Shown one piece after another: positions 11,707 to 23,147 of a DNA stretch of 64,000 nucleotides (within the stretch, counting starts at the first letter, position 1; the number at the start of each line of letters is the position of its first letter). Below the pieces are notes generated by a model. That model had not been told where the DNA came from, made no database searches, and saw only the letters and a list, made by a program, of their open reading frames with translations. The DNA is from Paramarasmius palmivorus (taxonomy: Eukaryota > Basidiomycota > Agaricomycetes > Agaricales > Marasmiaceae), in contig JAYKXP010000061.1 of assembly GCA_037176845.1 (NCBI GenBank), forward strand, positions 124,001-188,000, given 5' to 3'. Made by a program: the position numbers and the translations under genes.

Positions 11707-14189
11707 ATGGGACGGTTTTTCAGCAATGCAGCACTCTCAACACTATTATTTATCGGGCATTATCTATCTTATTTCTCTGTAACTTCACAGGATTGTAAGT
11801 ATTTCCTCTTCCTAACGTTTCGCGGGTACTGAATCAGACACGTATACAGTACCACCTGCAGCGTCATTTTGGGTACCCTCACTTCCAGACATACATCAAG
11901 ATCCCGTACACCCATTGAACATCTATGCTGGGGCTCTACCATCGGACCCGAACGCAAAAGATGCAAAACCAGAGGATGTTACACCTCATCTATATTTCGT
12001 TATGGTCAAAAACCGCAGAGTCGCGGATAAGGAGAGAGTGATGTTCTGGTTTAATGTGCGTCACATACGGTTACCGCATGCAACTCATCGTGTTGAACAT
12101 CTCTTCTAGGGAGGTCCGGGATGCTCCTCGTTCGATGGGCTGATGATGGAAGTTGGACCATGGCGAATGGATGGGAATGGTGGATTCCAAGTCGCAGAAG
12201 GTGGATGGGAAGAGTATACTACAATGATTTATGGTGCGTGAACTTCACGCTATCGACCAAGTGCCATCTCACTGATCTGCCATATAGTCGATCAACCTGC
12301 TGGTACCGGTTTCTCATACACAAGCTCGAATAATTATGTGCACACACTACAAGAAGTAACGTCCCATAGTGTCTCGTCACCTATTTCCTGCTCACCCTGA
12401 ATTGTTACAGGCATCTGTACAACTCATAGAGTTCCTCCGCAACTTCTACCGAGTGTTCCCTGAATACCAGAGAATGGATGTACGATACAATCCCTTTTTC
12501 CTTTCCAACATGGTCGCTGACATTCTCACTACAGACTTATTTGGGGGGTGAAAGCTATGCCGGGCAATACATCCCTTACTTTGGTATTACCTCTTCCGAT
12601 GCGCCGCGCCCGAACTAACGCAAGAACTCTCTACAGCCGACGCCATCTTAAATTCTAACCTTAGAACGCCTTTGAAAGGTGTTGCTATTGGTAACGGATG
12701 GATTGACGCCAAGCGTCAGTATCCTTCTTATTTCGAGTTTGCCGTAAAAATGGGTATCCTGGAGGAGAACACCAATGTAATTGCTTATCAAGTTCAGCTC
12801 TGCTGGCCTACGCTGATGCTATTCACCTCCTAGCCGTGGAAAGAAGCCAAGAAAGTCACTGACACTTGCGTCGAAGAGCTGAAGAAGATCAGCGGCGAGC
12901 CCATTTCGGTTAGGGCCTGTGAGAGCTTACTACTGGACGTGACAAAGGTCAGACAGAGGACGTACGTGTATCCTTCGTACTTGCTTTATTATTTGCGCTC
13001 ATGGACGTGCCATTCAGTGTGGACAACCAAGCAAAATGTATCAACATTTACGACGTTCGCTATGATGATGACTACCCCGCCTGCGGAATGAATTGGCCCC
13101 CTGATATCAAACCGGTCACAGATTATCTTGACGTATGTATCATTCCGATTCTGGCACGATAGCTACGAAACTAAAATCCCATATAGCGCAAAGAAGTCGT
13201 TAATGCCCTTCACGCAAACGAACACGCCGAATCCTGGGTCGAATGTCGTGGACGTATACACCAAGAGCTTCACGAAAGCCAATCCAATTCTTCAGTCACC
13301 CTACTTCCCAAAATTCTAGAGAAAATACCAGTCTTGATTTTCGCAGGAGATCAGGACTTGATATGTAATTATGTTGGGCTGGAGGCCATGATTGCGAATC
13401 TTAAGTGGAATGGAGAGACTGGGCTTGGGGTAAGTAGTTCAAGTCAAGGTGACCGAGCGAGGTGTTTATACGTGATGACAGAAAGTGCAAACCCAGTCAT
13501 GGAGCGTAAACGCTACACCGGCAGGAACATGGGTTGCGTCGAGGAACCTAACTTACGCGAAGGTATGCCTGTCTTCTATATGGGAACGATTCATCTTAAC
13601 TAACACCTACAATTAGATCTTCAACGCTTCGCATATGGCACCCTTCGACCTACCGCACGTAGCGCATGATATGATCTTGCGTTTCATGGGTGTAGACTTC
13701 TCTTCAATTGTTGGAGGTTCAGCCAAGATTCCAAGTAGCCTAGGCTCAGAAGCAAAGCCTCTGTTCCTTGAAGATAGCATGGCATCGCAGAGCCCCGTGC
13801 CGACAGGCAAGACGCCCCAACAAGATAAAGCTATGTGGGAAGGTCCGTATTCATTCAATCTTCCCGTTAATTCGCTCGACGAACTGCTGATATCACTTCC
13901 TTTGGCAGCGTACTATAACGCCGGAGCAGCCGCTCTTGTCCTTGTTATCATCCTTCTAGTTGTCGGCATCTTCGTCTGGTGCCGAGTTCGACGGAGGCGT
14001 ACCGTACATCTCCCAGCGCGTCAAGATGAAGAGGAGAGTATACCACTCAACTCGTCTGTTGGGGAAGAAGCGTATAAGAGGAGAAAAGGGAAGGAAAGGG
14101 CTGTTGAGCCAGAGGAATCAGAGCCTCCTATATTCGATGTGGGAGACAGTGATGACGAGGACGAGTCGAGATATAGAGATCGTGCATAG
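11707..14189 (+). CDS. KEX1: Kex1-type serine carboxypeptidase
   Basis: Twelve exons (first 11707-11794, last 13617-14189) give about 631 residues. After a signal peptide come the S10 carboxypeptidase landmarks: [11 protein letters not shown] in the oxyanion region, GGESYAGQY with the catalytic Ser near 196, [11 protein letters not shown] with Asp near 388, and [10 protein letters not shown] with His near 447. A late membrane helix ([17 protein letters not shown]) followed by an RRRR stretch and an acidic tail identifies the Kex1 (Golgi) subtype rather than vacuolar CPY. Kex1 removes C-terminal Lys/Arg from pheromone and other Kex2-cleaved precursors. Exon 2 may start at 11838 or 11850 (both in frame). 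The gene converges on the glutaredoxin gene, 137 bp from its stop. Confidence 0.93.
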
Positions 14190-14326
14190 TACCTGAGCTG
14201 CATGTTGTATTTATCCGCCTACTTATCTTAATCGGAAAAAGTTTTGTGCGCCGAGCTAGGCGTTGAAAGGATACAAATCACGATTACTTCTTAGACACCA
14301 TGTTATTCGTTTGTCTACGTCTATGC

Positions 14327-14795
14327 TTAAGCAACCAGTGTAGCGAGCTCGCCCTTCTTGTGCAAAGCTTGAACTGAGTCATTGCCTCCAATATGTTTCT
14401 GGTCTGTGTAGATGGCGGAATGGTGTCAACACCAATCAGACAACAAGAAACAGATGGCACGCACTGATAAAGATGTTTGGGACAGTCCTCTGACCGGTCT
14501 TTTCCGCAAGGTACGACTGAATATCTCCTCCATCGTCACGTTGGTCTAACCTTTTTCGATGATATCAGACTTGCGTGCTATGACGGCCGACGTAAATACG
14601 CACTCGTATACAGTGAGTTTGACATCGGGAAAGTTGGTAGCAAAGAGTGATTTGGCGGCTTTGCAGTATGGGCAGAAGCTCTTGGAAAAGACGGTGACTT
14701 TGTTCTCTTGGATAGCAGACTTGAACCGGATTTCAGTATTACAGAACCTAGCGCAAAGAAATCTGACATACCTCTACAAGATCCTTTGCAGCCAT
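14327..14795 (-). CDS. Dithiol glutaredoxin
   Basis: Exons 14795-14772, 14719-14604, 14550-14465 and 14403-14327 give 100 residues, the usual length of a cytosolic glutaredoxin. The active site is [17 protein letters not shown]; the conserved TVPN and the GGNDSV glutathione-binding loop follow in the right order. It reduces protein disulfides and mixed disulfides with glutathione. There is no targeting sequence, so it is probably cytosolic. The very short 24-nt first exon was chosen because MAAKDLVE joins in frame to [10 protein letters not shown]. It shares a 217-bp upstream region with DPM3. Confidence 0.95.
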
Positions 14796-15012
14796 GATTC
14801 TTGGTTGATACTGGGGGGAAGAAGATGAAGAGAAGAGTCTAGAGATGGGGGTATAAATACGGCTGAACATGTATCTGAGTAAGCCCTGTCGATGTCATGC
14901 CCGAGTGGAGAACCTGCGCGGAAGGGACGCGTGATGAGAAATAATTACTCGATTTGGCTTGAACGAAGGATGCAGCACAAGTGTCTATACGCGACGTGGC
15001 TCTGTCTCTGCA

Positions 15013-15412
15013 ATGACTCGCGCTCAACGTGTCGGCTTACTAGCCAGCATATTTACCACATTATACCTTCTTGTCTTCTTCAACGTCGTAGAGGTTCCGT
15101 TCGTTGAAGAAAAGATCGTCGATGAAATAATTCCAGTGGTAAGTAACCGACAGTTTTCTTTTTAACTAGCGTTGCTAATGAATCATTTTGTAGATACCCT
15201 GGTGGTTGCTGGTGTCATTTGGGTCATACTCGTTATGGTCGCTTGGATGGGGTCTATTCACGTTCAGAGATTGTCCGGAGGAGTATCATTCATTGCTTCA
15301 GGTGCGATATACGACCTTTGTCTTGGTTCTGCAGTTGATGAATTTCTTTGGTATTTAGGAAATATCTCAAGCTAAAAACGACCTCAGAGCAAAAGGTGTA
15401 TCAGTTGATTGA
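15013..15412 (+). CDS. DPM3: Dolichol-phosphate mannosyltransferase subunit 3
   Basis: Exons 15013-15138, 15194-15301 and 15359-15412 give 95 residues, as expected for DPM3. It has two N-terminal membrane helices (around GLLASIFTTLYLLVFF and PWWLLVSFGSYSLWSLGWG), then the conserved TFRDCPEEYHSLLQEISQAK and a short C-terminus ending KGVSVD. DPM3 tethers and stabilises the catalytic subunit DPM1 at the ER membrane for Dol-P-Man synthesis, used in N-glycosylation, O-mannosylation and GPI anchors. Having DPM3 implies a human-type multi-subunit enzyme rather than the single-chain S. cerevisiae form. It converges on the aldo-keto reductase gene with 73 bp between stops. Confidence 0.93.
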
Positions 15413-15485
15413 AGAATACAATATACATTTGGGATTAGGACGACTGGAAGTAACTTATACCACCGATGCACAAAAACACTATTCT

Positions 15486-16728
15486 CTATCTGTGACCCCG
15501 AACTGCTTTAGGGACATATGGTTCCTCCAAGTAGCCGATCTCCTCTTCAGTCAGCTCGGACCCGTCAACCACATTATCTTCGATTCTCTGCTGCGAAGAT
15601 ATCCCAACCACTGGGCTGACGACCTTCGAGGCAACCCAAGCCAATGAAACCTTCGCCATGCTGATACCTTTCTTTTTCGAGAGCTCCTCCACTCTGTTTA
15701 TCGTTTCCTCATCTGCGGGACTCAGAGCTCGCTCATATAGAGACCCTTTAGCAACTTCACTCCGACGTGTGGTTACGGAAGCTGGTCGAGCCAATATTCC
15801 AGTAGCTAGCGCAGCCCAAGGAATGATACCTATACCGTGAAAGTTACAATAAGGTATCATTTCGCGCTCCTTGCAAAATAATATCAGTATTCGTCTGTCG
15901 AATGAAAGCGAACGGATCCCACCTCTTCACGATACAGAAGGGAGTACTCATTCTGCATACTAACAAACTTTGACCATCCTCTCTTTTCCGCCACCTCGTT
16001 CATCAAGGCAAATTGCCAGCATCTCATCGAGCTTCCGCCGATATACCTGACCTTCCCGGACTCGATGAGATCGTGTAAGGCCTTCATGGTTTCTTCCACA
16101 GGTGTATCGGGGTCAAAGCGATGGATTTGTAAGAGGTCGATGTATGTCGTATTCAAGCGCTCCAAAGATGCGTTTACTGCGTTAAATATGGCTGCACGGG
16201 AAAGGCCATAATTGTTTACGTGCTGACGATCCTTGTATAGCTCTGGATGGTAGTACGGGTTGAGGTTTTGATCGTGAGAGACGAGGTGATAGCACTTCGT
16301 AGCGATGATGATTTGATTTCTCGGGATGTTGTACTACAGTCGTGTCGTCAGAAAGTAGTCGAAAAACCGTTGTCAATAGCCGTACTTTTTCAATGAATTT
16401 TCCAACGATCCTTTCTGACTCGCCATTTGAGTACGCGTTTGCTGTATCGATGGTGTTGATACCCCGATCCCAGGCTGCCTTAAGAATGGGCAACGACTGT
16501 TCTTCGTTCATAACCCAGTTATGGGGCTACCCAAGATTCGCGGTCAGCTTGCGTTCAAACAAAGAAAGAGCTACCCACAAACCAATGGGGAGAACCATAG
16601 CTCATTGCGCCCAACTGCCGCAGAGGATTAGTTCAATACCCCAACTCCAACAGAACGCGACGTACGATTGGCACAGAAACTTTCAGCCCAGATTTCCCTA
16701 GACGTCTATATTCCACCGGTTTTGCCAT
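15486..16728 (-). CDS. Aldo-keto reductase
   Basis: Exons 16728-16666, 16614-16579, 16526-16386, 16333-15923 and 15869-15486 give 344 residues. Family features are MAKPVEYRRLGKSGLKVS at the start, INTIDTANAYSNGESE (catalytic Asp and Tyr), the Lys of IIATKCYH, LLQIHRFDPDTP with the catalytic His, and the cofactor-binding end EEIGYLEEPYVPKAVRGH. It belongs to the aryl-alcohol-dehydrogenase/YakC-type reductases that use NADPH to reduce aldehydes. The substrate cannot be told from sequence. A TATA-like element lies about 65 bp upstream. Confidence 0.93.
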
Positions 16729-16790
16729 GAGTAGTGGTGTTGATGGTTCTCGTTTTGGTTTTTCGATTGCCAGGCAATTGCGATGAGGAA

Positions 16791-16800
16791 TTTATATAAA
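16791..16800 (-). promoter_or_regulatory. TATA box of the aldo-keto reductase gene
   Basis: TTTATATAAA, read on the minus strand, lies about 65-70 bp before the ATG at 16728. Confidence 0.5.
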
Positions 16801-17501
16801 AGCCGTCCCTGAAGTCTGAGATAAGACTATCCAATTGCTCCGGCACGAAATGCATATGGATAATCTGATGCGTTGAGTATCGGATGACTCGTTACTGGAC
16901 CCTCTTCGCCGTCTGCTTGTGCAAGCCATAGAAAGTTTTGCCTTTTGGTCAGCTAAGGGCCTAAGGCAGGTCGGTTAACCTTATAATTAGTCTGGATGGG
17001 GGAACGTGAAGAAAATGGTCGGCGGCAATTGGCGGCAAGTGAACGAGGCTGAGTCGACGCGTCGGCCCTTTCTTCTCTACCACTAAGTTCCCGTACCTAT
17101 TCCCTTCTCTCGATTTTTATCTGTGCGCATTCCCTTGAAAAGGTTACAGTATCAGGTCATCGCTGGGTCACCGTGTTGTCAGTGAAGGAGTCACCTGTTA
17201 TAAATGGTTTCGTCTCGGCTGGAGTCCGAAGAATGTCAGCAAAGGTGCGTCTCTGCTAGGCCTGGCTGCACACTTCTGGTACAAGACTCATGACACCTCT
17301 TAGAGTCCTGTCAAGAGCCCGAGTCGCTTTTGGCACCTTCGGATTCTAAATAAACATGGCAATCCAGCTCACCTAAGCAAGGGGTATCGGACATTGTTTG
17401 GACATTCTGTTCGGTAGTGCGGTTCTCTACCTTGAGAGCTTTTCCAGTATTCGGGAGTCTATATATGCCTTCACATCCTCCCTAGATGCATCACGAGCAT
17501 G
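16801..17501. other. Intergenic region, nothing recognised
   Basis: About 700 bp between the aldo-keto reductase promoter and the sugar-porter pseudogene. No open frame with protein-like composition and no repeat noticed. Confidence 0.5.
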
Positions 17502-18310
17502 AACGCAAACGTCGTAGCCCAGTCAGAGACCCCCGGAAAGCTTGGGTTCTGGCAATCCCATCCGCGGAAGAACGCACAACCTGATCGGTGGATGGACCCA
17601 GGACTGTAAAAGAACGTCGGACGGGCTGTGGTGCTATATCTCAGCTTGTGAGCAGCTTCTCAGGAGTTTTGCTATCCAGAACGCTAACTGCGCTTTTTTG
17701 TTCAACCAGGGCTACGACCGGTACGACAATAGCTTGATGAACGGCCTCCAAGCACTTACTAGATGGAACAAATACTTTGATTATCCTACTGGCGCAAGGC
17801 TGGGTTGATTGCGACAGCTGCTCTGATGGTGTGAACCTAGGAATAGGAGAAGGACGCTTCTGGTCCGACTCACCACTGGTCGGCTCAATAACCACAGGTC
17901 CCATCACGACTGGCTGTACGCTTATACTCTTTGGTTCATCACGTAACGCTAACCGACGTTGGAGGTACTCACCGCACCCAAGCGACTAGGTAAGCGTTCT
18001 GCATATCATATTTTCTTCCATTCTGATAGCTTGATATAGCTGCTATCAATGGCGGTTTCACCGTCGTACAGGCCTTAGGAAGCACCTTAGGAGCCTTGTG
18101 TGCTGATTTCATGGGTTATCTACGTTGTTTCCACGGCTACAATGTTGGTATTCCTCGCAGAGACAAAGCAACTTTCGTTCGCTGACGAAAATGGTTCTGT
18201 CAGTACTAAGAGGCTTCAGGGCGGACTGGCCAGGAAACTGAAGAACTGTTCTCCGATGGCCGATGAAATAGCAACTATTCGGGCTCCAAGAAGAGTGGTC
18301 AGAGTTTGAT
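17502..18310 (+). pseudogene. Decayed MFS sugar-porter copy
   Basis: The start MNANVVAQSE leads to RWMDPGL followed by an in-frame TAA at the position of Arg in the intact paralogue (WMDPGLRKNVGW), then KNVGRAVVLYLS. After an intron the copy resumes with an altered GYDRYDNSLMNGLQALTRW, then shifts frame after GARLG. Most of the centre is missing: the next recognisable piece (near 17840) matches the TPGNRRRT region of the intact gene. Later fragments AAINGGFTVVQALGSTLGAL and AETKQLSFADENG match the end of the family. It is therefore an internally deleted, stop- and frameshift-bearing relic of the gene just downstream. Confidence 0.85.
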
Positions 18311-18634
18311 CGGATATTAGGAACCGAAAAACCTGTCGTCTAGCTGCGGCAGGAACGAATATTATGTGCATCGCTGATGTTCACACTATGCGAGTATTTT
18401 CCGCTACCAATCGAGACCCATCTTCTTTGCCTCTGCCCACAGTCGACATGAACGCATATTCAACAGGGACAGCTCAACGCTGCCGGCGTTCCTGGCCATA
18501 CTATGAGCGATCACTTCCAGAGATTTCGAAATGGGATACCGGAAATCCACGATGCGTTTTCGATACCTTTACGGCTAGCACTGACCTGCTGATTGTTCGC
18601 GAGCCCCTCTAGCCTTACTTGGTGCGAAGCATGG

Positions 18635-18642
18635 TATAAAAA
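18635..18642 (+). promoter_or_regulatory. TATA box of the downstream sugar-porter gene
   Basis: TATAAAAA lies 76 bp before the ATG at 18711. Confidence 0.55.
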
Positions 18643-18710
18643 CGGCCAGCGTAGTGTCAGACCCCACTCAAAAAACCCGGAGGGCCCCCCTCAAGTTCTT
18701 CAGTCTTTAT

Positions 18711-20702
18711 ATGTCGGATACAGCCCCAGTTGATTGTGCTCCATCGTACCGTCGGTGGAGAAACAACACGCATCAAAACTGGTGGATGGATCCAGGGCTT
18801 CGCAAGAATGTGGGCTGGGTATTGTTGTTATACCTTGGCGTGTAAGTAATTGCATGATATTGAGGGTATTAGCCACATATCGCGTCTCTTCCGACACTAG
18901 ATTTTCTTCCGGTTACGATGGTAGTCTGGCGAATGGTCTTCAAGCACTTTCTCGATGGAACGAATATTTCAATCATCCCAGTGGCGCAAGACTTGGGCTC
19001 ATAGTTGCTTCTCTTTACATTCCAGCTGTTCTGTAAGTGAATGATTATGCAAAGTTGGTAATGAAACTAATATCATCTTTAGGGTAGTACCATTGATACC
19101 ATCGTGCCTTGACACATTTGGGCGAAAGTTTACCGTGTCTTTTGGGAGCTTTATTCTCGTTCGTTCGTCCAGTTGATTGTACTCGAAAAACGTTTTATGT
19201 TCGTTTTTAGATCATCGGACCGTTAATCGCCTCCCTCGCGCAGAATGATGCCATGCTCATTGCGGGCCGAATGCTTGTTGGAGGCTCAAGCTTCCTCACA
19301 TCAGTTGCTTGTATCTGTCTTATCAACGAATTACTCCATCCACGAATAAGAGGGTTTGTTTTACATGAATGTTAGTACAGCGCTGTGTTCGTTCCTCACC
19401 TAACTTCACAGAGTGTGCGCCGCTCTTTATACCACTTCGATGCAATTGGGTTGGATATTCGGCTCATGGGTGATATTCGGAACGCTTCATTGGCAATCTG
19501 ACTGGTCGTGGCGTCTTCCCTTGCTGCTACAAGCAGTTGGCCCTGGAATATTGTTCTTGATATCTTTCTTTTGCCCTGAGTCGCCTCGGTGGCTCGTGAG
19601 GAGTGGCAAAAAAGACAAAGCACACGAAATTCTTGCGAAATATCACGCCAACGGAGACCTGACTGACGAGCTCGTGGAGAGCGAGCTTCTCCAAATCGTA
19701 GTGGCATTAGACGGGAAAGTAGAGCAGTCGCCTTGGGGTGCGTTATTATCCACGCCTGGAAACAGAAGGAGAACCATGTTAACGTTCGTGTTATTCACTG
19801 GTCCTGTCTTTACTGGCTGTAAGTTATTGTTAAACTCGAATTTCTCATCCATTTACAATCAAAACAGTGGGCGTTGTATCGGCATATCTCGTCCCCGCAT
19901 TGCGGCTAGTGGGCATCGTTAACCCCGCAACACAAGGTTAGTGTGAAATACATTCAGTTGACTCGGTTCAATCTTAATCAAGAAACAAACAGTTGGTATA
20001 GGGGGTGGTTTTGCCCTTGTGCAAGCCTTGGGGTGTATGGTCGGAGGACTTCTTGTCGACTACTTTGGACGCAGGCCCATTCTCCTCACATCCACATCTG
20101 TAATGTTGGTCTCCTTCTTCATTGTGACTGCTATTGTGGTATGTCGTGATGATGAATAAGTTCTTTCCCAGTCTAAACACAGAAACAGGCTACTTTCTCC
20201 AAATCGTCTTCTCCTTCGCTTGGAATCGCCTACGTGATCTTTGTGTATGTGTTCGCGTTCTGGGCAAATTTCGGGTGGATCTCGCTTTCTGGATTATATG
20301 TCCCGGAAATCCTACCCTTCTCACTACGTGCCAGAGGAATGGCATTAGGAGCTTTCATACAGGCGCTCTGTGCTTCATTTAGTATATTTATGATTCCAAT
20401 TGCGCTCGATGCTCTAGCTGTGAGTTTCAAGATATCTCCAACGTCATTCAATTCTCAACTAAGCCGTATGATTTAGTGGAAATACTATATGATACATATT
20501 GCTGTCATCGGCGTTTACCTCGTACTCGTTTGGAGGTTTGTTGTTGAAACAAAGTAAGCCAATTTTCGACAGCGATGTTCGGTAGCGTTGAATTTCGGTT
20601 AAAAGGGGACATACTATCGAGGAGATTGCAGAGTTATTTGATGGTGTCCGGCTGATGAGACCATCGATATCAGGGCAAGAAGGCGCGGAATTGAAGGATT
20701 GA
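18711..20702 (+). CDS. MFS sugar transporter (paralogue A)
   Basis: Ten exons (18711-18841, 18901-19032, 19083-19158, 19211-19353, 19412-19818, 19868-19936, 19993-20138, 20189-20419, 20477-20553, 20606-20702) give 502 residues, normal for a 12-TM sugar porter. Signatures are GYDGSLANGLQALSRW in TM1, LDTFGRKF in the first inter-helix loop, CPESPRWLVRSGK before the central loop, VDYFGRRPILL in the second half, PEILPFSLRARGM and the closing FVVETKGHTIEEIAELFDG. The fungal lactose-permease/hexose-transporter branch is the best fit; the actual sugar is unknown. It lies just after a dead copy, and a third copy is at 41277-43323 on the other strand. Confidence 0.93.
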
Positions 20703-21036
20703 TTCATGCCGATTGCCACTTCTACACTTGCAATGTGGACTGGACTGGTTCAAGGGTTTACTATTAGCTTTACGTCGTTGAATAGAGTGCCATATGTACC
20801 AAGTTTTTCTCAGCACTCCCACCAACATCGCATGAGTATGTATTAGGTTGGTCACGGTATTAGGTCAGCCGAACATGTCGTGTTGTTTGTTATCGTCCCC
20901 CGAGAAAATCAGTAAATGGCAGGAAAACTCTGTCTTGAAATTGGCTGTGATAGTGGTGACAGTGCTGAGCGCAAGAGGAGAGTTCGAACTTCAAATTTTA
21001 AAGCTCATGAGTCAGTCAGTCACGCGGTCGAATATA
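20703..21036. other. Intergenic region before the MITE pair
   Basis: About 330 bp after the sugar-porter stop; nothing recognised apart from its presumed 3' UTR. Confidence 0.45.
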
Positions 21037-21268
21037 CAGTGACGGCAAATATTGATGTCACTACCAAAAACAGAAATAACGCCGTATCTTTTTGTATCTC
21101 GCAGTTTCCTACCAAGTTTCTGGTGCAGAAGCAAGGAGAAGACGAGAGAATTCAAGTCCTGAACTTTTCCGTTGGACGGGAAACTGTACGATGAGATATG
21201 GCTCGAAAGAATCGAGGTGAAAAGGCCTTGTGCTCACGTGACACTGACATCAATATTTGCCGTCACTG
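21037..21268. mobile_element. 232-bp MITE with TA duplication (Tc1/mariner-like)
   Basis: Two inverted copies of a 24-bp sequence beginning CAGTGACGGCAAATATTG bound the segment (21037-21060 and 21245-21268), and TA flanks both sides (21035-21036 and 21269-21270). CAGT termini with TA duplications are usual for Tc1/mariner-derived MITEs. No coding capacity. Confidence 0.8.
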
Positions 21269-21318
21269 TATCATATGACTTTGAAACTCCGAGTCTCCGA
21301 CGGACCGACTCGTGTATA

Positions 21319-21769
21319 AGGTAGGGGCACTCCATCTCCCGCAAACGTCATGTGCTCTCGGCTAGATTATCACCTCGCTCCATATATGGTGATTTTGCTC
21401 TGCAAGGACTATTGCACTGCGAAACGCGATCGTTTCCCAAAAAGTAGCACCAACATTTTCTCGAGAACAAGAGTATCTTCAAGTACGAACAAGAATTGTG
21501 TGAAAAGGGGATGATTTCCGAGCTGAATTTCGGCTCGAAGTCTCCGACAGATAAATTGGAAATAACTCCGCGAAATGGACTCTCCTTTCCCCCAAATTTA
21601 CCAGTGACATTCCTTACAGTCATAACGAAAATTTGTTGGTTTTACTTTGTGTCATAACAGGATGGGAGCTCCCAGAGAGAGCTACTTGTTTATTTTCACC
21701 ATATATGGATCGCCCGCTAACACTAGCCGATGGCACGTGACGTTTGCGGGAGATGGAGTGCCCCTACCT
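21319..21769. mobile_element. 451-bp MITE-like element with TA duplication
   Basis: Inverted repeats identical over 32 bp (21319-21350 and 21738-21769, outer end AGGTAGGGGCACTCC) are flanked by TA on both sides (21317-21318, 21770-21771). Similarity continues imperfectly for another 45 or so bp inward, including a shared CGGCTAG and CCATATATGGTGA in mirrored positions. No coding capacity. It lies 50 bp from the 232-bp MITE but its ends are unrelated to that element, so two families landed in the same spot. Confidence 0.8.
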
Positions 21770-21771
21770 TA

Positions 21772-22443
21772 AAACCGTTTCCTTGAAAATTTCCTTTCCT
21801 CAAGTGTCCGCATCTCAACCTTCAACGAAGCGCTCAGTCCCTCTTGTGGGCACGGAGGTTCACTCTTCCGATGGCGTTGAAGATTTCTGGTTGACGGAGC
21901 GAGGCGTCTTTCGGGATGCTCACGAGAACGAGTGCTTCTATTCATCGCTCGAGTCCGCTTCGGCGTCGATTTGGGTGGTGGATGAAGGTGCGGCGTCATA
22001 TTCCTGTACCTCCCGTAACCCATCCGCGAGGGTGTGCTACTATGTGGCTTTGACGGTCTGGTTAAACCATGACGCATACATTCTTCTGTACCGTGTTCCT
22101 TACATAGGTCTTTGTAGTTATATGAACTGTCTTGAATCTCAATGTGATTTCTTGCTTCTGCTTCTTTGCAAATAGAAGCGAGTTCATTTATGGCTAGGCA
22201 TAAGGATTCCGTTATTCGGTGGTAAATCGAACGACATGTATTCGGATAAAGAGATAGAAAGAGATAACAGTAGATGATCGGAAAATGTGGCTACTTGATA
22301 CAAATGTGGAGGAAAAGGCGTGGAGATGAACGAAATAGATGCTACAGTGATGTATATAACTTAGTGTGCGGGAGGAATAAGAATGTGTTCTAATAGAGTC
22401 TGTGGGTGATTGAGAGATTGAGAAGATGAGAGTGATTTGGTGT
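21772..22443. other. Intergenic region; short open frames only
   Basis: About 670 bp. A 143-codon frame (21744-22175, plus) begins inside the MITE end and has no recognisable features; the minus strand also has open frames. I see nothing I can support as a gene. Confidence 0.4.
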
Positions 22444-23147
22444 TCAGCGGAAAGAAACGCTGACTTCTGCTTGCCAAGCATCCTCGAACACATTCTGGAG
22501 GGAGTTGAGGACGAGATGCTCGAAGAGGATCCCAGCAGGGCCAATCCTCCATTCCATCACATTGGTGGACTCGTACTGCGTTTTCTAAACTTAAAGTTAG
22601 GCACGTATTTGCAAGGGAACAGCAAGTATCTTACCTCGACGTAGCGCACAAAGTTCTGCGCCACAGCGTGTGCGAGTTGAGCACGGGTGATAGGGCCACT
22701 AGCAGTCACAACTTCGATGTTGCGGATCCATTCGACGTGCTCGTACCCCGGCCACTGAACGAAAGGCTCATTAGCATTGATGCCAACCATGAAGATGACT
22801 TTGATACTTACCCTGATGTGCAGAGTGATCTTGCGAAGCTGGGTATGTGCAAGAACATGGTCGTTTGCACCTTGCATCATTTGAGCCATTGCATACGGGC
22901 CGCGAACACACAACTCCTTCATCGGCATGCCTTGCATGGGGTACCCGATGTAGTCAAAGTTGATAGGGCGATTCAAGGGCTGAACACGACCAACAGAGGC
23001 CCTCCATTTCCCTGAGGGGGCGTAGGCAGTCTGAGGTACCCGACGAGCCTGCGAAGGGTTGGAGGCGGGAACAGCCGAACCAAGGGTCGAATAGCTGGAC
23101 ACCTGGTGGGCAGGAATAGTGGTGTGCAGAGGGTTGTAGTAAGACAT
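22444..23147 (-). CDS. Conserved fungal hypothetical protein
   Basis: Exons 23147-22812, 22754-22635 and 22584-22444 give 198 residues. The first 45 residues are low complexity (MSYYNPLHTTIPAHQ onward), then comes a compact domain containing NFDYIGYPMQGMPMKELCV, WPGYEHVEWIRNIEV, GPITRAQLAHAVAQNFVRYV and LQNVFEDAWQAEVSV. This alternation resembles the short single-domain proteins of unknown function that are abundant in basidiomycetes. No signal peptide or membrane segment. All three exons join in frame at consensus sites. Function unknown. Confidence 0.7.

Noticed and set aside
21744..22175. 143-codon frame starting inside the MITE end
   Set aside because: The start is within the inverted repeat, composition is unremarkable, and no motif or intron pattern supports it.
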